Assembly (NCBI RefSeq): GCF_027257875.1
Contig: NZ_JAPVQY010000067.1
Span: forward strand, 1 to 43,008
Direction of reading: 5' to 3'
Length of the DNA stretch: 43,008 bases
Source: Burkholderia sp. IMCC1007
Lineage (GTDB): Bacteria > Pseudomonadota > Gammaproteobacteria > Burkholderiales > Burkholderiaceae
Both the position numbers and the translations under genes were made by a program. Of the stretch, positions 1 through 8,300 are shown piece by piece. Position 1 is the stretch's first letter; each line of letters opens with the position of its first letter. The notes below the pieces were generated by a model. The model was not told where the DNA came from, ran no database searches, and saw nothing but the letters and a program-made list of their open reading frames with translations.

Positions 1-115
1 TGGAGGCTTGACCTCCTTGAAGGGTCGTTCGAGACCAGGACGTTGATAGGTCAGGTGTGTAAGCGCAGTAATGCGTTCAGCTAACTGATACTAATTGCCC
101 GTAAGGCTTGATCCT
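1..115 (+). rRNA. rrl: 23S ribosomal RNA, 3' end (partial)
   Basis: The window opens inside the 3' terminal domain of a 23S rRNA gene. The stretch with GTGTGTAAGCGCAGTAATGC, followed by ACTGATACTAATTGCCCGTA, is the conserved terminal region of large-subunit rRNA. The 3' end is estimated near position 115 and was not determined precisely. A 5S gene follows on the same strand about 155 bases later, as expected for a 16S-23S-5S operon whose earlier part lies upstream of this window. Confidence 0.93.
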
Positions 116-269
116 ATAACAAGTCTGCCTTATAGATCGGCGCCGTGCGCAAGCACTGGCCGCGATCCAAAGCGACAAGTTGGATTCTCGTGTGTGATAC
201 ACACAACTCAAAATTACTGCTTCTTCCCAGATTGGTTCTGTTGGCCACGCCAGCAGAACAACCCCCTTT
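116..269 (+). other. 23S-5S transcribed spacer
   Basis: Spacer between the 23S 3' end and the 5S gene. It contains a short hairpin (GTGTGTGATACACAC, near 190-204), which could be part of the precursor-rRNA processing stem. No tRNA cloverleaf is visible. Confidence 0.6.
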
Positions 270-384
270 GCCTGATGACCATAGCGAGTCGGTCCCACCC
301 CTTCCCATCCCGAACAGGACCGTGAAACGACTCTACGCCGATGATAGTGCGGATTCCCGTGTGAAAGTAGGTAATCGTCAGGCT
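270..384 (+). rRNA. rrf: 5S ribosomal RNA
   Basis: The sequence starts with GCCTGATGACCATAGCGAGT, contains the conserved loop CCCATCCCGAACAGGACCGT, and ends with TCGTCAGGC, which pairs with the 5' end to close helix I. Its length of about 115 bases is normal for 5S rRNA. It is the last gene of the rRNA operon and is followed at once by a strong terminator. Ends are set by the terminal helix and could shift by one or two bases. Confidence 0.96.
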
Positions 385-396
385 CCCTAAGCCAAG

Positions 397-425
397 AACC
401 CCCGCCCGAAAGGCGGGGGTTTTTG
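397..425 (+). terminator. rRNA operon intrinsic terminator
   Basis: A GC-rich stem ACCCCCGCC / GGCGGGGGT closes a CGAAA loop (398-420) and is followed by a T run (420-424). It lies 13 bases after the 5S gene and is a textbook rho-independent terminator. The convergent PAAR-like gene ends 32 bases downstream, so the hairpin also separates rRNA transcription from the type VI block. Confidence 0.93.
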
Positions 426-456
426 CATTTCTGGCGCGGATTTACGCGGCATGGGG

Positions 457-744
457 CTAGATTTCAATGAACGATGAAATCTGCGACGCAATCAGCCGCG
501 GTGCCGGTGAACACTGGCACACGCATAAATCATCACTCAGCGCCGCCTGCCGACCGTCCGGTCCGGTGGTGTGGATACGTGGCCCATCGCACGCGATCTT
601 GCCTACGGTCTTGCATGCAGGGCACGAGACCGGATCGCCCTCGTAAGCCTGTTCGCGGGTGCCGACCAAGTTGTTGGCATCGCCGCCCACGATCAAGCCA
701 GCCGCCGTGGTGGTATCGCCCTTCACGATGTCATAGCGCTTCAC
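457..744 (-). CDS. PAAR-like T6SS spike-tip protein
   Basis: A 95-residue protein starting VKRYDIVKGDTTTAAG, with a glycine-rich, His/Cys-bearing body (DPVSCPACKTVGKIACDGPR, LCVCQC) typical of short PAAR-repeat proteins encoded beside vgrG in Burkholderia. PAAR proteins cap the VgrG trimer and sharpen the type VI spike. The GTG start at 744 is preferred because it overlaps the TGA stop of the upstream lipoprotein gene (GTGA), which implies translational coupling. A longer ATG frame would run deep into that gene. It is the last gene of the vgrG-lipase-lipoprotein-PAAR set and ends just short of the rRNA terminator. The family call rests on pattern recognition and neighbours; domain limits were not measured. 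Confidence 0.78.
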   Translation of the reverse strand: MKRYDIVKGDTTTAAGLIVGGDANNLVGTREQAYEGDPVSCPACKTVGKIACDGPRIHTTGPDGRQAALSDDLCVCQCSPAPRLIASQISSFIEI

Positions 745-1823
745 TTGGATACTCCGATTCCGTTGGCCGTCGGGCCGCGATAGTGGAAGCTGTTCAGCAC
801 TGCGTCCCATGCTTGAATTGCTTGTTCTTTGCTGACGGGCGAGGTTGCCTCCGCAGCTGGTGTAACGTCATCGGGTGCAGCCCCGAAGAGCAACTGAATA
901 CCCGCGTGAGGCTTCGAGAAATCGCCTTCGACGCCGGCGGCCAGCAGATAGAACTGATACCTCTGGACGCCGTCCTCGCTGATGTCTATAAGAAGTTCCT
1001 CTGCGGGCATGCCGGCGAACTGGCGCGGGCCTTTTCGGAGGATCTTGTATTGATGCGCGTAAGGCTTCAACCCCGACTCAAATTCGGATAGCCCTTTGAG
1101 CAACGACGCTTTTTGATCGAGATCGACCGACTCACGCAACTTCACGATCAAATTGGATGGGCGACCGGGTACGAGTCCGACTGCCAACGTAGCATCAAAC
1201 CCGGGCAGTGCCTTGCCGCTGATGGCGCCACCATTGAAGCAGAACGCACTATCCGGAGGGACGTCCCAAACTCCACGAGGATGTATGTTGCGAAGGATCT
1301 CCGACGCATTCTGGATGGCCGTCTGATCATACCCATCGCCGAACCTATTCTTCAGAGTGAATAGCGTCTTGTCTGCTACGGCGTATCCTTCTACATCGTA
1401 GACCTGCTCTCCCTGGGGCACGTCATAGCGACCAAAAACGAAGAATCGGGAATCATCGCTTGGTCGAACCACCTGATGTATCCACGGAGTTTTTGTGGCC
1501 GTGAACGATTTGTGTGGGTCTAGCCTCATAGTGGCTCTGAGTTCGCGCTCGCGCGCGTCGACCCGATGTGCAAACTCTTGTGCGTTTACGTTCTGCGTAC
1601 TCTCGATCGAATACCCCATGTATTTGAACTGTTCGTTGTACACCTCGGCGTCACGAGGAAGGTCGAGGACGAAGCGCCCGATACACCGCGGGCGAATATC
1701 GTGCATGAGGGATGCGGTCATAACGTGATCCGATGAATTGCTGTTTTTGCACGCCGTTAGCCCCCAAAAGAGAATGGCCAGAGCGGCGAGAATTTGTTTG
1801 CCGAAGCGGTTCAATGTGGTCAT
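741..1823 (-). CDS. Tli4-type T6SS immunity lipoprotein
   Basis: A 360-residue protein with a lipoprotein signal: a basic N-terminus, hydrophobic core AALAILFWG and lipobox LTAC with Cys25 as the predicted lipidation site. The mature N-terminus (RPRCIGRFVLDLPRDAEV) resembles the Tli4 N-terminal domain, whose members neutralise type VI phospholipase effectors of the Tle4 class. The gene start overlaps the lipase stop by four bases (ATGA, 1820-1823) and its own stop overlaps the PAAR start, so the three are co-translated. A lipid-anchored periplasmic protein next to a lipase fits immunity against a toxin that attacks membranes from the periplasm. Outer-membrane location is likely but not shown. 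The main alternative is an orphan Tli4-domain protein. Confidence 0.8.
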   Translation of the reverse strand: MTTLNRFGKQILAALAILFWGLTACKNSNSSDHVMTASLMHDIRPRCIGRFVLDLPRDAEVYNEQFKYMGYSIESTQNVNAQEFAHRVDARERELRATMRLDPHKSFTATKTPWIHQVVRPSDDSRFFVFGRYDVPQGEQVYDVEGYAVADKTLFTLKNRFGDGYDQTAIQNASEILRNIHPRGVWDVPPDSAFCFNGGAISGKALPGFDATLAVGLVPGRPSNLIVKLRESVDLDQKASLLKGLSEFESGLKPYAHQYKILRKGPRQFAGMPAEELLIDISEDGVQRYQFYLLAAGVEGDFSKPHAGIQLLFGAAPDDVTPAAEATSPVSKEQAIQAWDAVLNSFHYRGPTANGIGVSK

Positions 1824-3664
1824 GCCGGAGCGTCGATTGTTCTTGCGATCTTGACCATGCTATATAGCGTGGCCCAGCGGGCCCACGGATGATTAAAGCA
1901 CTCCTGATGACCGAAGCCGTTTTGGTCGAAAGCGATCTGTACACCTTCGGCCTTTCCTCCCCGGATGCCTTCTTTCAACCCACGCGCGACCGCTTCACCG
2001 GACCACACGGGCACAGTTCCGTCGCCGAAAATCATGCCTCGTTCCGCAGCAAAGTTGGGCGTCATCATTTCGGCTTCGATCGTGTAGACCGCGTCCTTGA
2101 TGCGAATGCGAACTTGGCCTTTTGCGTTATCGCTCATCAGCTGCGCACCCAGCAAGTCCGCCTCCGTAATGCCGGCTGGGAAATCTCCACGCCAGAAGAT
2201 ACGGCCGAACGTGAGCAGCTTTTCACGGGAAGCAGACACCTCATGACCGCTCGATTTCTTCGATGCGGTATTGCCCGTTGTTGCCGGGTCAGCAACGTGC
2301 CGTAGCGGGCCGTTCCCATAAAAGGCGTAGGTCTTCGGGTGATACTTGTTGATCAATGCCGTTTGCCGCTCAACCACCTCACGCATCGTCATTTGAAATT
2401 TCTTTTGAACGGTCATGCCGGGCTCGTTTACTGCCAGGCGCTTCTTGGCAATACCAGCCGGATCGAGGACCGCATCAATTTGGCGAGGCACCAATCCGTA
2501 CCACTGCTGCGATGTGTACAGGGAAAGCGTATCGCCCGGCTTAGGAAGACGGAGAATTTCCTGGCGCCTCAAATTTCGGACAATCCACCATGGTTCATAG
2601 TCGTGGTAATCGGGCATCGGCACAAGCTCCAAAGGTCCGGGCGCGTTCGCCGTGATGGCGGTGAACTCTAGGCCGTTCCGGCCCACCAGCACCTGATTGA
2701 TGATCGCGTTTTCTCCTTGCGCCCCTGCTCGAAAGCGTCTTGCGGCAAGCGGTGCGCCTGTCGCCGGCTGTGCGCCGTGGATCACCCCATACATCAGGTC
2801 GGCATGTCCGGCGATTACCGATGCCATTCGCGCGACCAGGCCCCCCATAGAATGCGTAATGACGATCGCCTTCTTGACGTTGTTTTCCGCGCAGATCTCC
2901 TTGATACCCATGAGTCGAGACGTCCTGCGATGCTTGTTGTCGACACATTTGATGCCCTCGACCACATGCCGAGCGGAATCCAGATTCGATTGAAGCCAGT
3001 TGTAGCCAATCGCATAGACTGGATATCGAAACTCGCAGAACTTCTTGAACTCTTCCGACGCGGCATGGATTACGTCCGCAGCGCGCCCGTGTGCACCATA
3101 TAGGGTCGGTGGAGTTCCGATGACGGGATTAAGCGTGAACGTTTCGCCCGTTGGATCGCCTGTGGCCCATGCTCCGACAAGTTCGCCTGATTTCGCTGGG
3201 TTATTCAGTTGGTGTTCGAGCCATGCCAAAGTGGCGTGGTAGCTCGCGTTGTGCACCGAACCCCAACCTCTACGCCGTGCCTCTTCTACCGTTAAGTCGC
3301 AGCCGTTCGTGCTTATGGTGCCGAATGGCGTCACCATGGCTGCGTGTGGATCGTATCGGGTTTGGCGCTCAGCGGCGTTGGCGAAGTACCCGGACGACGC
3401 AAACGAAGCGGAACCACGGAGGCCATTCGGTGGACTCCATATCTCCTCGCCAGTGTTTCGGTCGAGCAGCAAGGACCCCATGACGCCAGGAATAAAGATC
3501 ACCGGGATTGGCTGCCGTGGATCGCAGTCGATCTGCTTCGTGCAGGTGTTCGAGTCGGGGGTTAGTGTCACTCGTGCAGACGAACCGCCTCCACGTTCGT
3601 GCTGTGCCTGGATGACGACGACTTTTGCCTTCTTGTCGGTGCTGTTGCTTGCGGGATTGCTCAT
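1820..3664 (-). CDS. T6SS phospholipase effector, Tle4-like alpha/beta hydrolase
   Basis: A 614-residue alpha/beta hydrolase without signal peptide. The N-terminal part has the strand-loop PVIFIPGVMGSLLL (residues 54-67), typical of LCAT-like and type VI lipases with its oxyanion-hole region. The nucleophile elbow is THSMGG with Ser272. An Asp and a His expected later in the chain were not assigned with certainty. It probably cleaves phospholipids of rival or host cells after delivery by the VgrG spike. The Tli4-type lipoprotein gene overlaps its stop codon, which is the reason for preferring the Tle4 class over Tle1-3. It lies 68 bases downstream of vgrG. The enzyme class is firm, the Tle subclass is inferred from the partner, and substrate is unknown. 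Confidence 0.82.
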   Translation of the reverse strand: MSNPASNSTDKKAKVVVIQAQHERGGGSSARVTLTPDSNTCTKQIDCDPRQPIPVIFIPGVMGSLLLDRNTGEEIWSPPNGLRGSASFASSGYFANAAERQTRYDPHAAMVTPFGTISTNGCDLTVEEARRRGWGSVHNASYHATLAWLEHQLNNPAKSGELVGAWATGDPTGETFTLNPVIGTPPTLYGAHGRAADVIHAASEEFKKFCEFRYPVYAIGYNWLQSNLDSARHVVEGIKCVDNKHRRTSRLMGIKEICAENNVKKAIVITHSMGGLVARMASVIAGHADLMYGVIHGAQPATGAPLAARRFRAGAQGENAIINQVLVGRNGLEFTAITANAPGPLELVPMPDYHDYEPWWIVRNLRRQEILRLPKPGDTLSLYTSQQWYGLVPRQIDAVLDPAGIAKKRLAVNEPGMTVQKKFQMTMREVVERQTALINKYHPKTYAFYGNGPLRHVADPATTGNTASKKSSGHEVSASREKLLTFGRIFWRGDFPAGITEADLLGAQLMSDNAKGQVRIRIKDAVYTIEAEMMTPNFAAERGMIFGDGTVPVWSGEAVARGLKEGIRGGKAEGVQIAFDQNGFGHQECFNHPWARWATLYSMVKIARTIDAPA

Positions 3665-3732
3665 GCGAGTATCAGGAGGAAACGATGGTCGATCGATGAA
3701 GAAGGGGTTCGCGTTCTCATTAGGACACGCCG

Positions 3733-6513
3733 CTATCCAACACCGTCCCGAGGGAATGGCAACACCCGAATCAGTAACGACTCGATATCGACGTTCTTCT
3801 GTACGGTGGTCTGCCCGGATTCGTCCGTCATTCCCTTGATGACCGTTCCGTCACCACGCACGATTTCGTATGGATGATTCTTGAGGACTTCCCCGGTGAT
3901 CTTGTGATGAAGAACGTACGGATCGTTGAACGCGGTGTGTGGCCGTTCGTTCATGTGCTCGGCGAGCGAGCTTGGCCCGAGCCGGCTGAACGACGCGGCC
4001 TTGCTCGTCCGGGCGCCGAGCGTGCCTTCTTCGATGCCGTCGGCCGTGATGCGAATGTATGAACCGCCGCACTTCAGCAGGAGCTCTTTCTTGCCTTCGA
4101 TGGAAATGCAGCCGCGATTGCTGGTGATCGAAAGATCCAGATCCGCGTAGAGCCGCATGGCATCGCTTTGCGCTTCGATCTCGACCTGACCTTTCGCCGC
4201 GAATAGCTTCATGCCCGCCTTCTGGACATACAGGCTGATTTTCTCGACAGCGGCCGCGATCAACGACTTGCCCGTCGCGATGTGGGTATGTTCGCCACTG
4301 ACAAAATTGATGTGTTTGTCCGCTGCGATCTGTGTCGATTGCTGCGTCGTGGCCGCGATTCCCGCGGGACTGGACATGACGATCAGCGGTGACGCGAAGC
4401 CGTTCGCTTCACCCAAGCCGCCGCCGCCCGTTCGACCGCCCGAGGTCTGGCCAGACTCGGGTTGTTGAGTAGATCGTGCGATTGCTTCGAAGTCGTCGCA
4501 GCCCGCCTGTAGCGATTCAGCCTGCGCCGTCGCACTCGCATGCGACAACGACTCAAGCAGCATGCCGGATCGTGTCAGCTGATCCCGCGCTTCGGTGACG
4601 TCGAGCTGGTCGCTGTCGATCGATTTCGTATGCGTGGTGAGATGGATGCCACGATTCGCTCGTACCGCGCCGTAGTCGTCGGTGTGCAGCACGAATCCCA
4701 TGCCCAGATAACGGCCCCGCGTGTTGCCGTCCTGGCGAATCAGGTAGCCCTGATGAAACAGGCTGTAGTGCTTGCCCGTGAAGGTGGTTAGCCGTGTGCT
4801 GCCTTGATTCGTTGCGTCGTCATGCACCAGCGCGTTGTAGGCGCCAGTCTTGCCGAATCCCTTCGACTGGAATCCCGACAATAGGACGTTCGTATGCCAC
4901 GGCGGTGGCGTTGTGGCGCCGCTCAGACGGCCCAGCACGAAGGGACGATCGCAGTCGCCGCCCCAGTGCCCGATCGCGACCCATTCGCCAGCGCGCGGGA
5001 CATGCACAGCGCCATATGCATTACCAGTGTCGGCTTGTAGCGACAGCAGCAAGGGGGACGTGCCGAAGGCGCCAGGGGGACTTTGACGATCCCATACATG
5101 TTGTACGCGAATTCGGTTCAGCGGATCGGACCACGCTTCTTCTCCCTCGGGCGCAACGACGTGCGCATGTTCGATGTGTATCGCTGGTTTGGGATGTTCA
5201 AACGGGCTGCGATACTGGACCGCCGTACGCTGAGCTTCTATTTCGACGACGAAGAACCCTACTTCTCCGTCACTGAAGTGTGGGCGTGACTCGAAGCGGG
5301 CGCCGTGCTTGGCCCTCGCTTCGGTGATCGCCTGCTGCAGGCCGCGGAGTAACGTGTCGGTTGGCCGTCCGATCGGAATGTTGTTCTCGATGTACCAATG
5401 CGCTTCAATCGTGACGAATTCACGATCTTGTGGTGGGGTGCCGATGTGCCCGGGGTGATGGTTCAGGACGAAGCGTGCACCCGCATCGATCCACCGCAGG
5501 CCGCCAGTTCCGATGTAGCGATGGGCCAACGAATCCCATGCCTCCGTTCGAAGCCGAGCGCGCTGGTCGCCGGCACGAGAATCGGCGTAGCCGTACGACG
5601 TAGACTCGAAAATCTCTGTCGGTGCGGATGGAATGTGGTGTGCCGCGCGTCGGCGGCCGTCGCCCGTCTCGTACGTTGTCGAGGCAAGGTCGCTGACCGC
5701 GTCGAAATCCTGATGCGATCGTTTGTAATCGAACGAGCGCGATGTGTAGCGAACGCTCTGGAGGGTCTGGTGCGCCGACCATTGCGTCAGGCCGTCTGCT
5801 TCATTGTTGGCGTCATCCCGGCAATATGTCACCGAGCGTGCTTCGGGCAGCGACGACAATCGATCGACGACGATCGGAATCGTGGTCGGCTGCTCGCCTT
5901 GCTGCACTTCTACGTGCTTCCAATAGCAGTACCAGCCTTCGTCCTCGAGCAACCGGTGAACGAAGTTCAAGTCGGACTCCGCTTGTCGGCAATACGACCG
6001 TATGCGCGGTGGGTTCATGATTTCCAGACGGAAGCGGCCGCGAAGCTGGGGGTACCGGTGGAACACGTCGATTAGGATCTCGCGAGCGTCCTTCTCCAGC
6101 CAGTAGTGATCGTCGCGCGCATGGCCGAGGAAAAAAAGAGCCGATGCGAACTCGATTTGATAGATGGTGAGATCGCCATCCGAGTCCAATATTCCGGCTC
6201 GATGGACGAAGCCGTGGACTGGGCGATACGTCGAGTTAAAAAAAGGTGCGGACGCTTGCTGAATCCACAGCGTGATCGGCTGATGCATCAGCGAGAGCAG
6301 TGCGATATCGTCGCGGATCGATGCGACGTCGACGGTCCATCGATAGTCGCGCCCGAGCTTCGCCCAGCCCTTGGCGCGGATGGGAATAAGCATGTTCGCG
6401 CCGAGAGGTGTATCCAGCTTCAGCAACCTCTCGTGTTGCAGAAGGCCTCGGTGAAACGCGTCGAAAAGACTGCGGGATGTCAATTTTCCGGACGAAGGTG
6501 GTTTTGCCAACAC
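3733..6513 (-). CDS. vgrG: VgrG type VI secretion spike protein with C-terminal extension
   Basis: A 926-residue VgrG. It has an N-terminal gp27-like region (SRSLFDAFHRGLLQHERLLK and following), a gp5-like OB-fold segment around 455-530 (RAGEWVAIGHWGGDCDRPFV), a long beta-prism DUF2345 region near 700-840, and a tail (864-926) with the pattern YEIVRGDGTVIKGMTDESGQ that looks like a transthyretin-type domain. Such tails load lipase effectors in other bacteria. The GTG start at 6513 is supported by a purine-rich Shine-Dalgarno (GGGAGAAG). It is the first gene of the lipase-immunity-PAAR set. No other type VI structural genes are in the window, so it is an orphan vgrG that must use an apparatus encoded elsewhere. 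Confidence 0.95.
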   Translation of the reverse strand: MLAKPPSSGKLTSRSLFDAFHRGLLQHERLLKLDTPLGANMLIPIRAKGWAKLGRDYRWTVDVASIRDDIALLSLMHQPITLWIQQASAPFFNSTYRPVHGFVHRAGILDSDGDLTIYQIEFASALFFLGHARDDHYWLEKDAREILIDVFHRYPQLRGRFRLEIMNPPRIRSYCRQAESDLNFVHRLLEDEGWYCYWKHVEVQQGEQPTTIPIVVDRLSSLPEARSVTYCRDDANNEADGLTQWSAHQTLQSVRYTSRSFDYKRSHQDFDAVSDLASTTYETGDGRRRAAHHIPSAPTEIFESTSYGYADSRAGDQRARLRTEAWDSLAHRYIGTGGLRWIDAGARFVLNHHPGHIGTPPQDREFVTIEAHWYIENNIPIGRPTDTLLRGLQQAITEARAKHGARFESRPHFSDGEVGFFVVEIEAQRTAVQYRSPFEHPKPAIHIEHAHVVAPEGEEAWSDPLNRIRVQHVWDRQSPPGAFGTSPLLLSLQADTGNAYGAVHVPRAGEWVAIGHWGGDCDRPFVLGRLSGATTPPPWHTNVLLSGFQSKGFGKTGAYNALVHDDATNQGSTRLTTFTGKHYSLFHQGYLIRQDGNTRGRYLGMGFVLHTDDYGAVRANRGIHLTTHTKSIDSDQLDVTEARDQLTRSGMLLESLSHASATAQAESLQAGCDDFEAIARSTQQPESGQTSGGRTGGGGLGEANGFASPLIVMSSPAGIAATTQQSTQIAADKHINFVSGEHTHIATGKSLIAAAVEKISLYVQKAGMKLFAAKGQVEIEAQSDAMRLYADLDLSITSNRGCISIEGKKELLLKCGGSYIRITADGIEEGTLGARTSKAASFSRLGPSSLAEHMNERPHTAFNDPYVLHHKITGEVLKNHPYEIVRGDGTVIKGMTDESGQTTVQKNVDIESLLIRVLPFPRDGVG

Positions 6514-7170
6514 GGTTCTTCTCCCTTTCTCTCAGGTGCTGCGTACGGCGGCGGTGGCGAGGACAACCGTGTTGTCTTCGCGGATTTTTCTATTTGAAAT
6601 GTCCTGGTCGATATGGCATAGTTTGGGACATGTCCTAAGGAATACAGAATTAAATTCGGACTCGAAACACTTGGATAAAAACAGTGGCGCTTGGAGTTCG
6701 AGAAGGAAATTTTCACCAGGACCAAACGTATCGACAAGTCATTTGAATGACCGCTAGCAATGGAGCGAGTGCCTCGTCGCGGGAGATATCTTCCTAGAGA
6801 GTTTAGGGCACGCGGTTTTCGCGCGAGAATGTAGTTGACGCCTCTAAATCAGAGAACTGTGTCTGATTGTCACATTGCCGGCGAACAGCGGGGCGGTGAC
6901 GGTAGCGGCGGTAACTAGCGATGGTGATTACCGTTGTGACTGTTGTTGAGGATTGGTGCTGCAGAATGCGCCGGTGCCGGGCCAGGAAGGGCACGAGAAG
7001 ACTTTCCGAACGTTGAGCCATCCACCGAGCAGTAAGGGCCGCATAAAGCGGCCTTGGCTCTTTAACGCGCAAACGGGTTTCTCCCGCCCGGCAGATGGTA
7101 AGGCTGCTCGCGGAACTCAAGATCGCCATAGTCCGGCGTGATATGGATTTGCCGAAGCAGAAACCTTGTC
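6514..7170. other. AT-richer intergenic region between vgrG and the IS element
   Basis: About 650 bases with no convincing gene. The part from about 6580 to 6760 is clearly richer in A/T than the surrounding genome and probably contains the promoter for vgrG (minus strand). A small hairpin GGCCGC-ATAAA-GCGGCC lies at 7037-7053. No tRNA or attachment-site repeat was recognised. The composition suggests transferred DNA. Confidence 0.5.
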
Positions 7171-7434
7171 ATGAAGAAGTCGCGGTTCAGCGAAGAGCAG
7201 ATTATCGGGGTGCTGAAGGAAGCCGACGCAGGCATGAAGGTCGCAGACCTGTGCCGCAAACACGGCATATCGGATGCGACGTTCTATAACTGGCGTAGTC
7301 GTTACGGCGGCATGGATGTGTCGGAAGCGCGACGATTGCGGCAACAGGAGGAAGAAAATCAGCGGCTCAAGCGGCTGGTGGCCGACCAGGCGCTGGACAT
7401 CCAGGTTCTGAAGGACGTTCTCGGAAAAAAGTGA
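7171..7434 (+). CDS. IS3-family transposase OrfA
   Basis: An 87-residue helix-turn-helix protein starting MKKSRFSEEQIIGVLKEADA, the standard beginning of OrfA in the IS407-like group of IS3 elements, and ending with a leucine-zipper-like segment. It binds the element ends and, when fused to OrfB by frameshifting, makes the active transposase. The slippery heptamer A AAA AAG sits at 7425-7431 in the OrfA reading frame, directly before its TGA stop. That is the classic -1 frameshift site of this family. The ATG at 7171 is preferred over an upstream GTG because family members start here. OrfB overlaps its end. Confidence 0.9.
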   Translation: MKKSRFSEEQIIGVLKEADAGMKVADLCRKHGISDATFYNWRSRYGGMDVSEARRLRQQEEENQRLKRLVADQALDIQVLKDVLGKK

Positions 7435-8300
7435 GTTCGCCCGCGCAGCGCCGAGAAGTTGTGCAGCAGGTGATTGAACAGCACGACTATTCGGAGCGGC
7501 GGGCGTGCGCGCTCATTGGCCTGAATCGCCGAACGTTCCGACGGCCGGCGCCGCCTGACGCCGGCCATGAAGTGCGGCAACGGCTGCGCGAACTGGCACA
7601 GGAGCGGCCACGGTTTGGCTCGCCCCGCCTGCATGTCTTGCTGCGCCGGGAGGGCCTGGTCCAGAACCACAAGCGCACTGAGCGGCTGTACCGCGCAGAA
7701 GGCCTGTCGCTTCGCCTGAGACGCCGAAAGAAGCGCCCGAGTCATCTACGCGTGGTAATGCCGACGCCCAACGGCGTAGACGAAAGCTGGGCGATGGACC
7801 TCGTTGCCGATGCGCTTGCAAGTGGCCGGCGCGTGCGAATGTTGACCATCATCGATACGTGGAACCGAGAGTGTCCGCACATCGAAGTCGACTTCTCGCT
7901 GACGGGCGTCCGAGTAGCGCGCGTGCTCGAGCAGTTGCGGTAACAAGGACGGCGTCCGAAACTGATTCAGGTGGATAACGGCCCGGAGTTCGTTAGTAAG
8001 GCGCTCGACGCCTGGGCGCACGAGTATGGCGTCAAGCTGCAGTTCATTCGGCCTGGCAAGCCGGTGGAAAACGCGTACATCGAGAGCTTCAACGGGCGAC
8101 TGCGCGAAGAATGTCTGAATCAGCATGCATTCGTCAGCCTGGACGACGCACGTAAGCGAATCGAAGTGTGGCGCACGGACTACAACACGGTCCGCCAGCA
8201 TAGCGCCTTGGGGCAGTTGGCGCCGGACCAATTCCGGCAATTGCATCAACTCACAACCGGCGAGATCACTAACTTACGAATGGCGTACTCGAAGGGGTAA
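7431..8300 (+). pseudogene. IS3-family transposase OrfB, interrupted by an in-frame stop
   Basis: OrfB carries the DDE integrase domain: the first Asp in SWAMDLVADA, the second in VDNGPEF, and Glu in YIESFNGRLREE, with the D(35)E spacing of the IS3 family. The frame is broken by a TAA codon at 7941-7943, after VLEQLR. The sequence continues in the same frame (QGRRPKLIQVDNGPEF) to 8300, so this is a point nonsense change (CAA to TAA would restore it), not a frameshift. The stop falls before the second catalytic Asp, so the element should not transpose on its own. Confidence 0.9.

Noticed and set aside
116..269. tRNA gene in the 23S-5S spacer
   Set aside because: No T-loop or cloverleaf pattern is visible in 154 bases.
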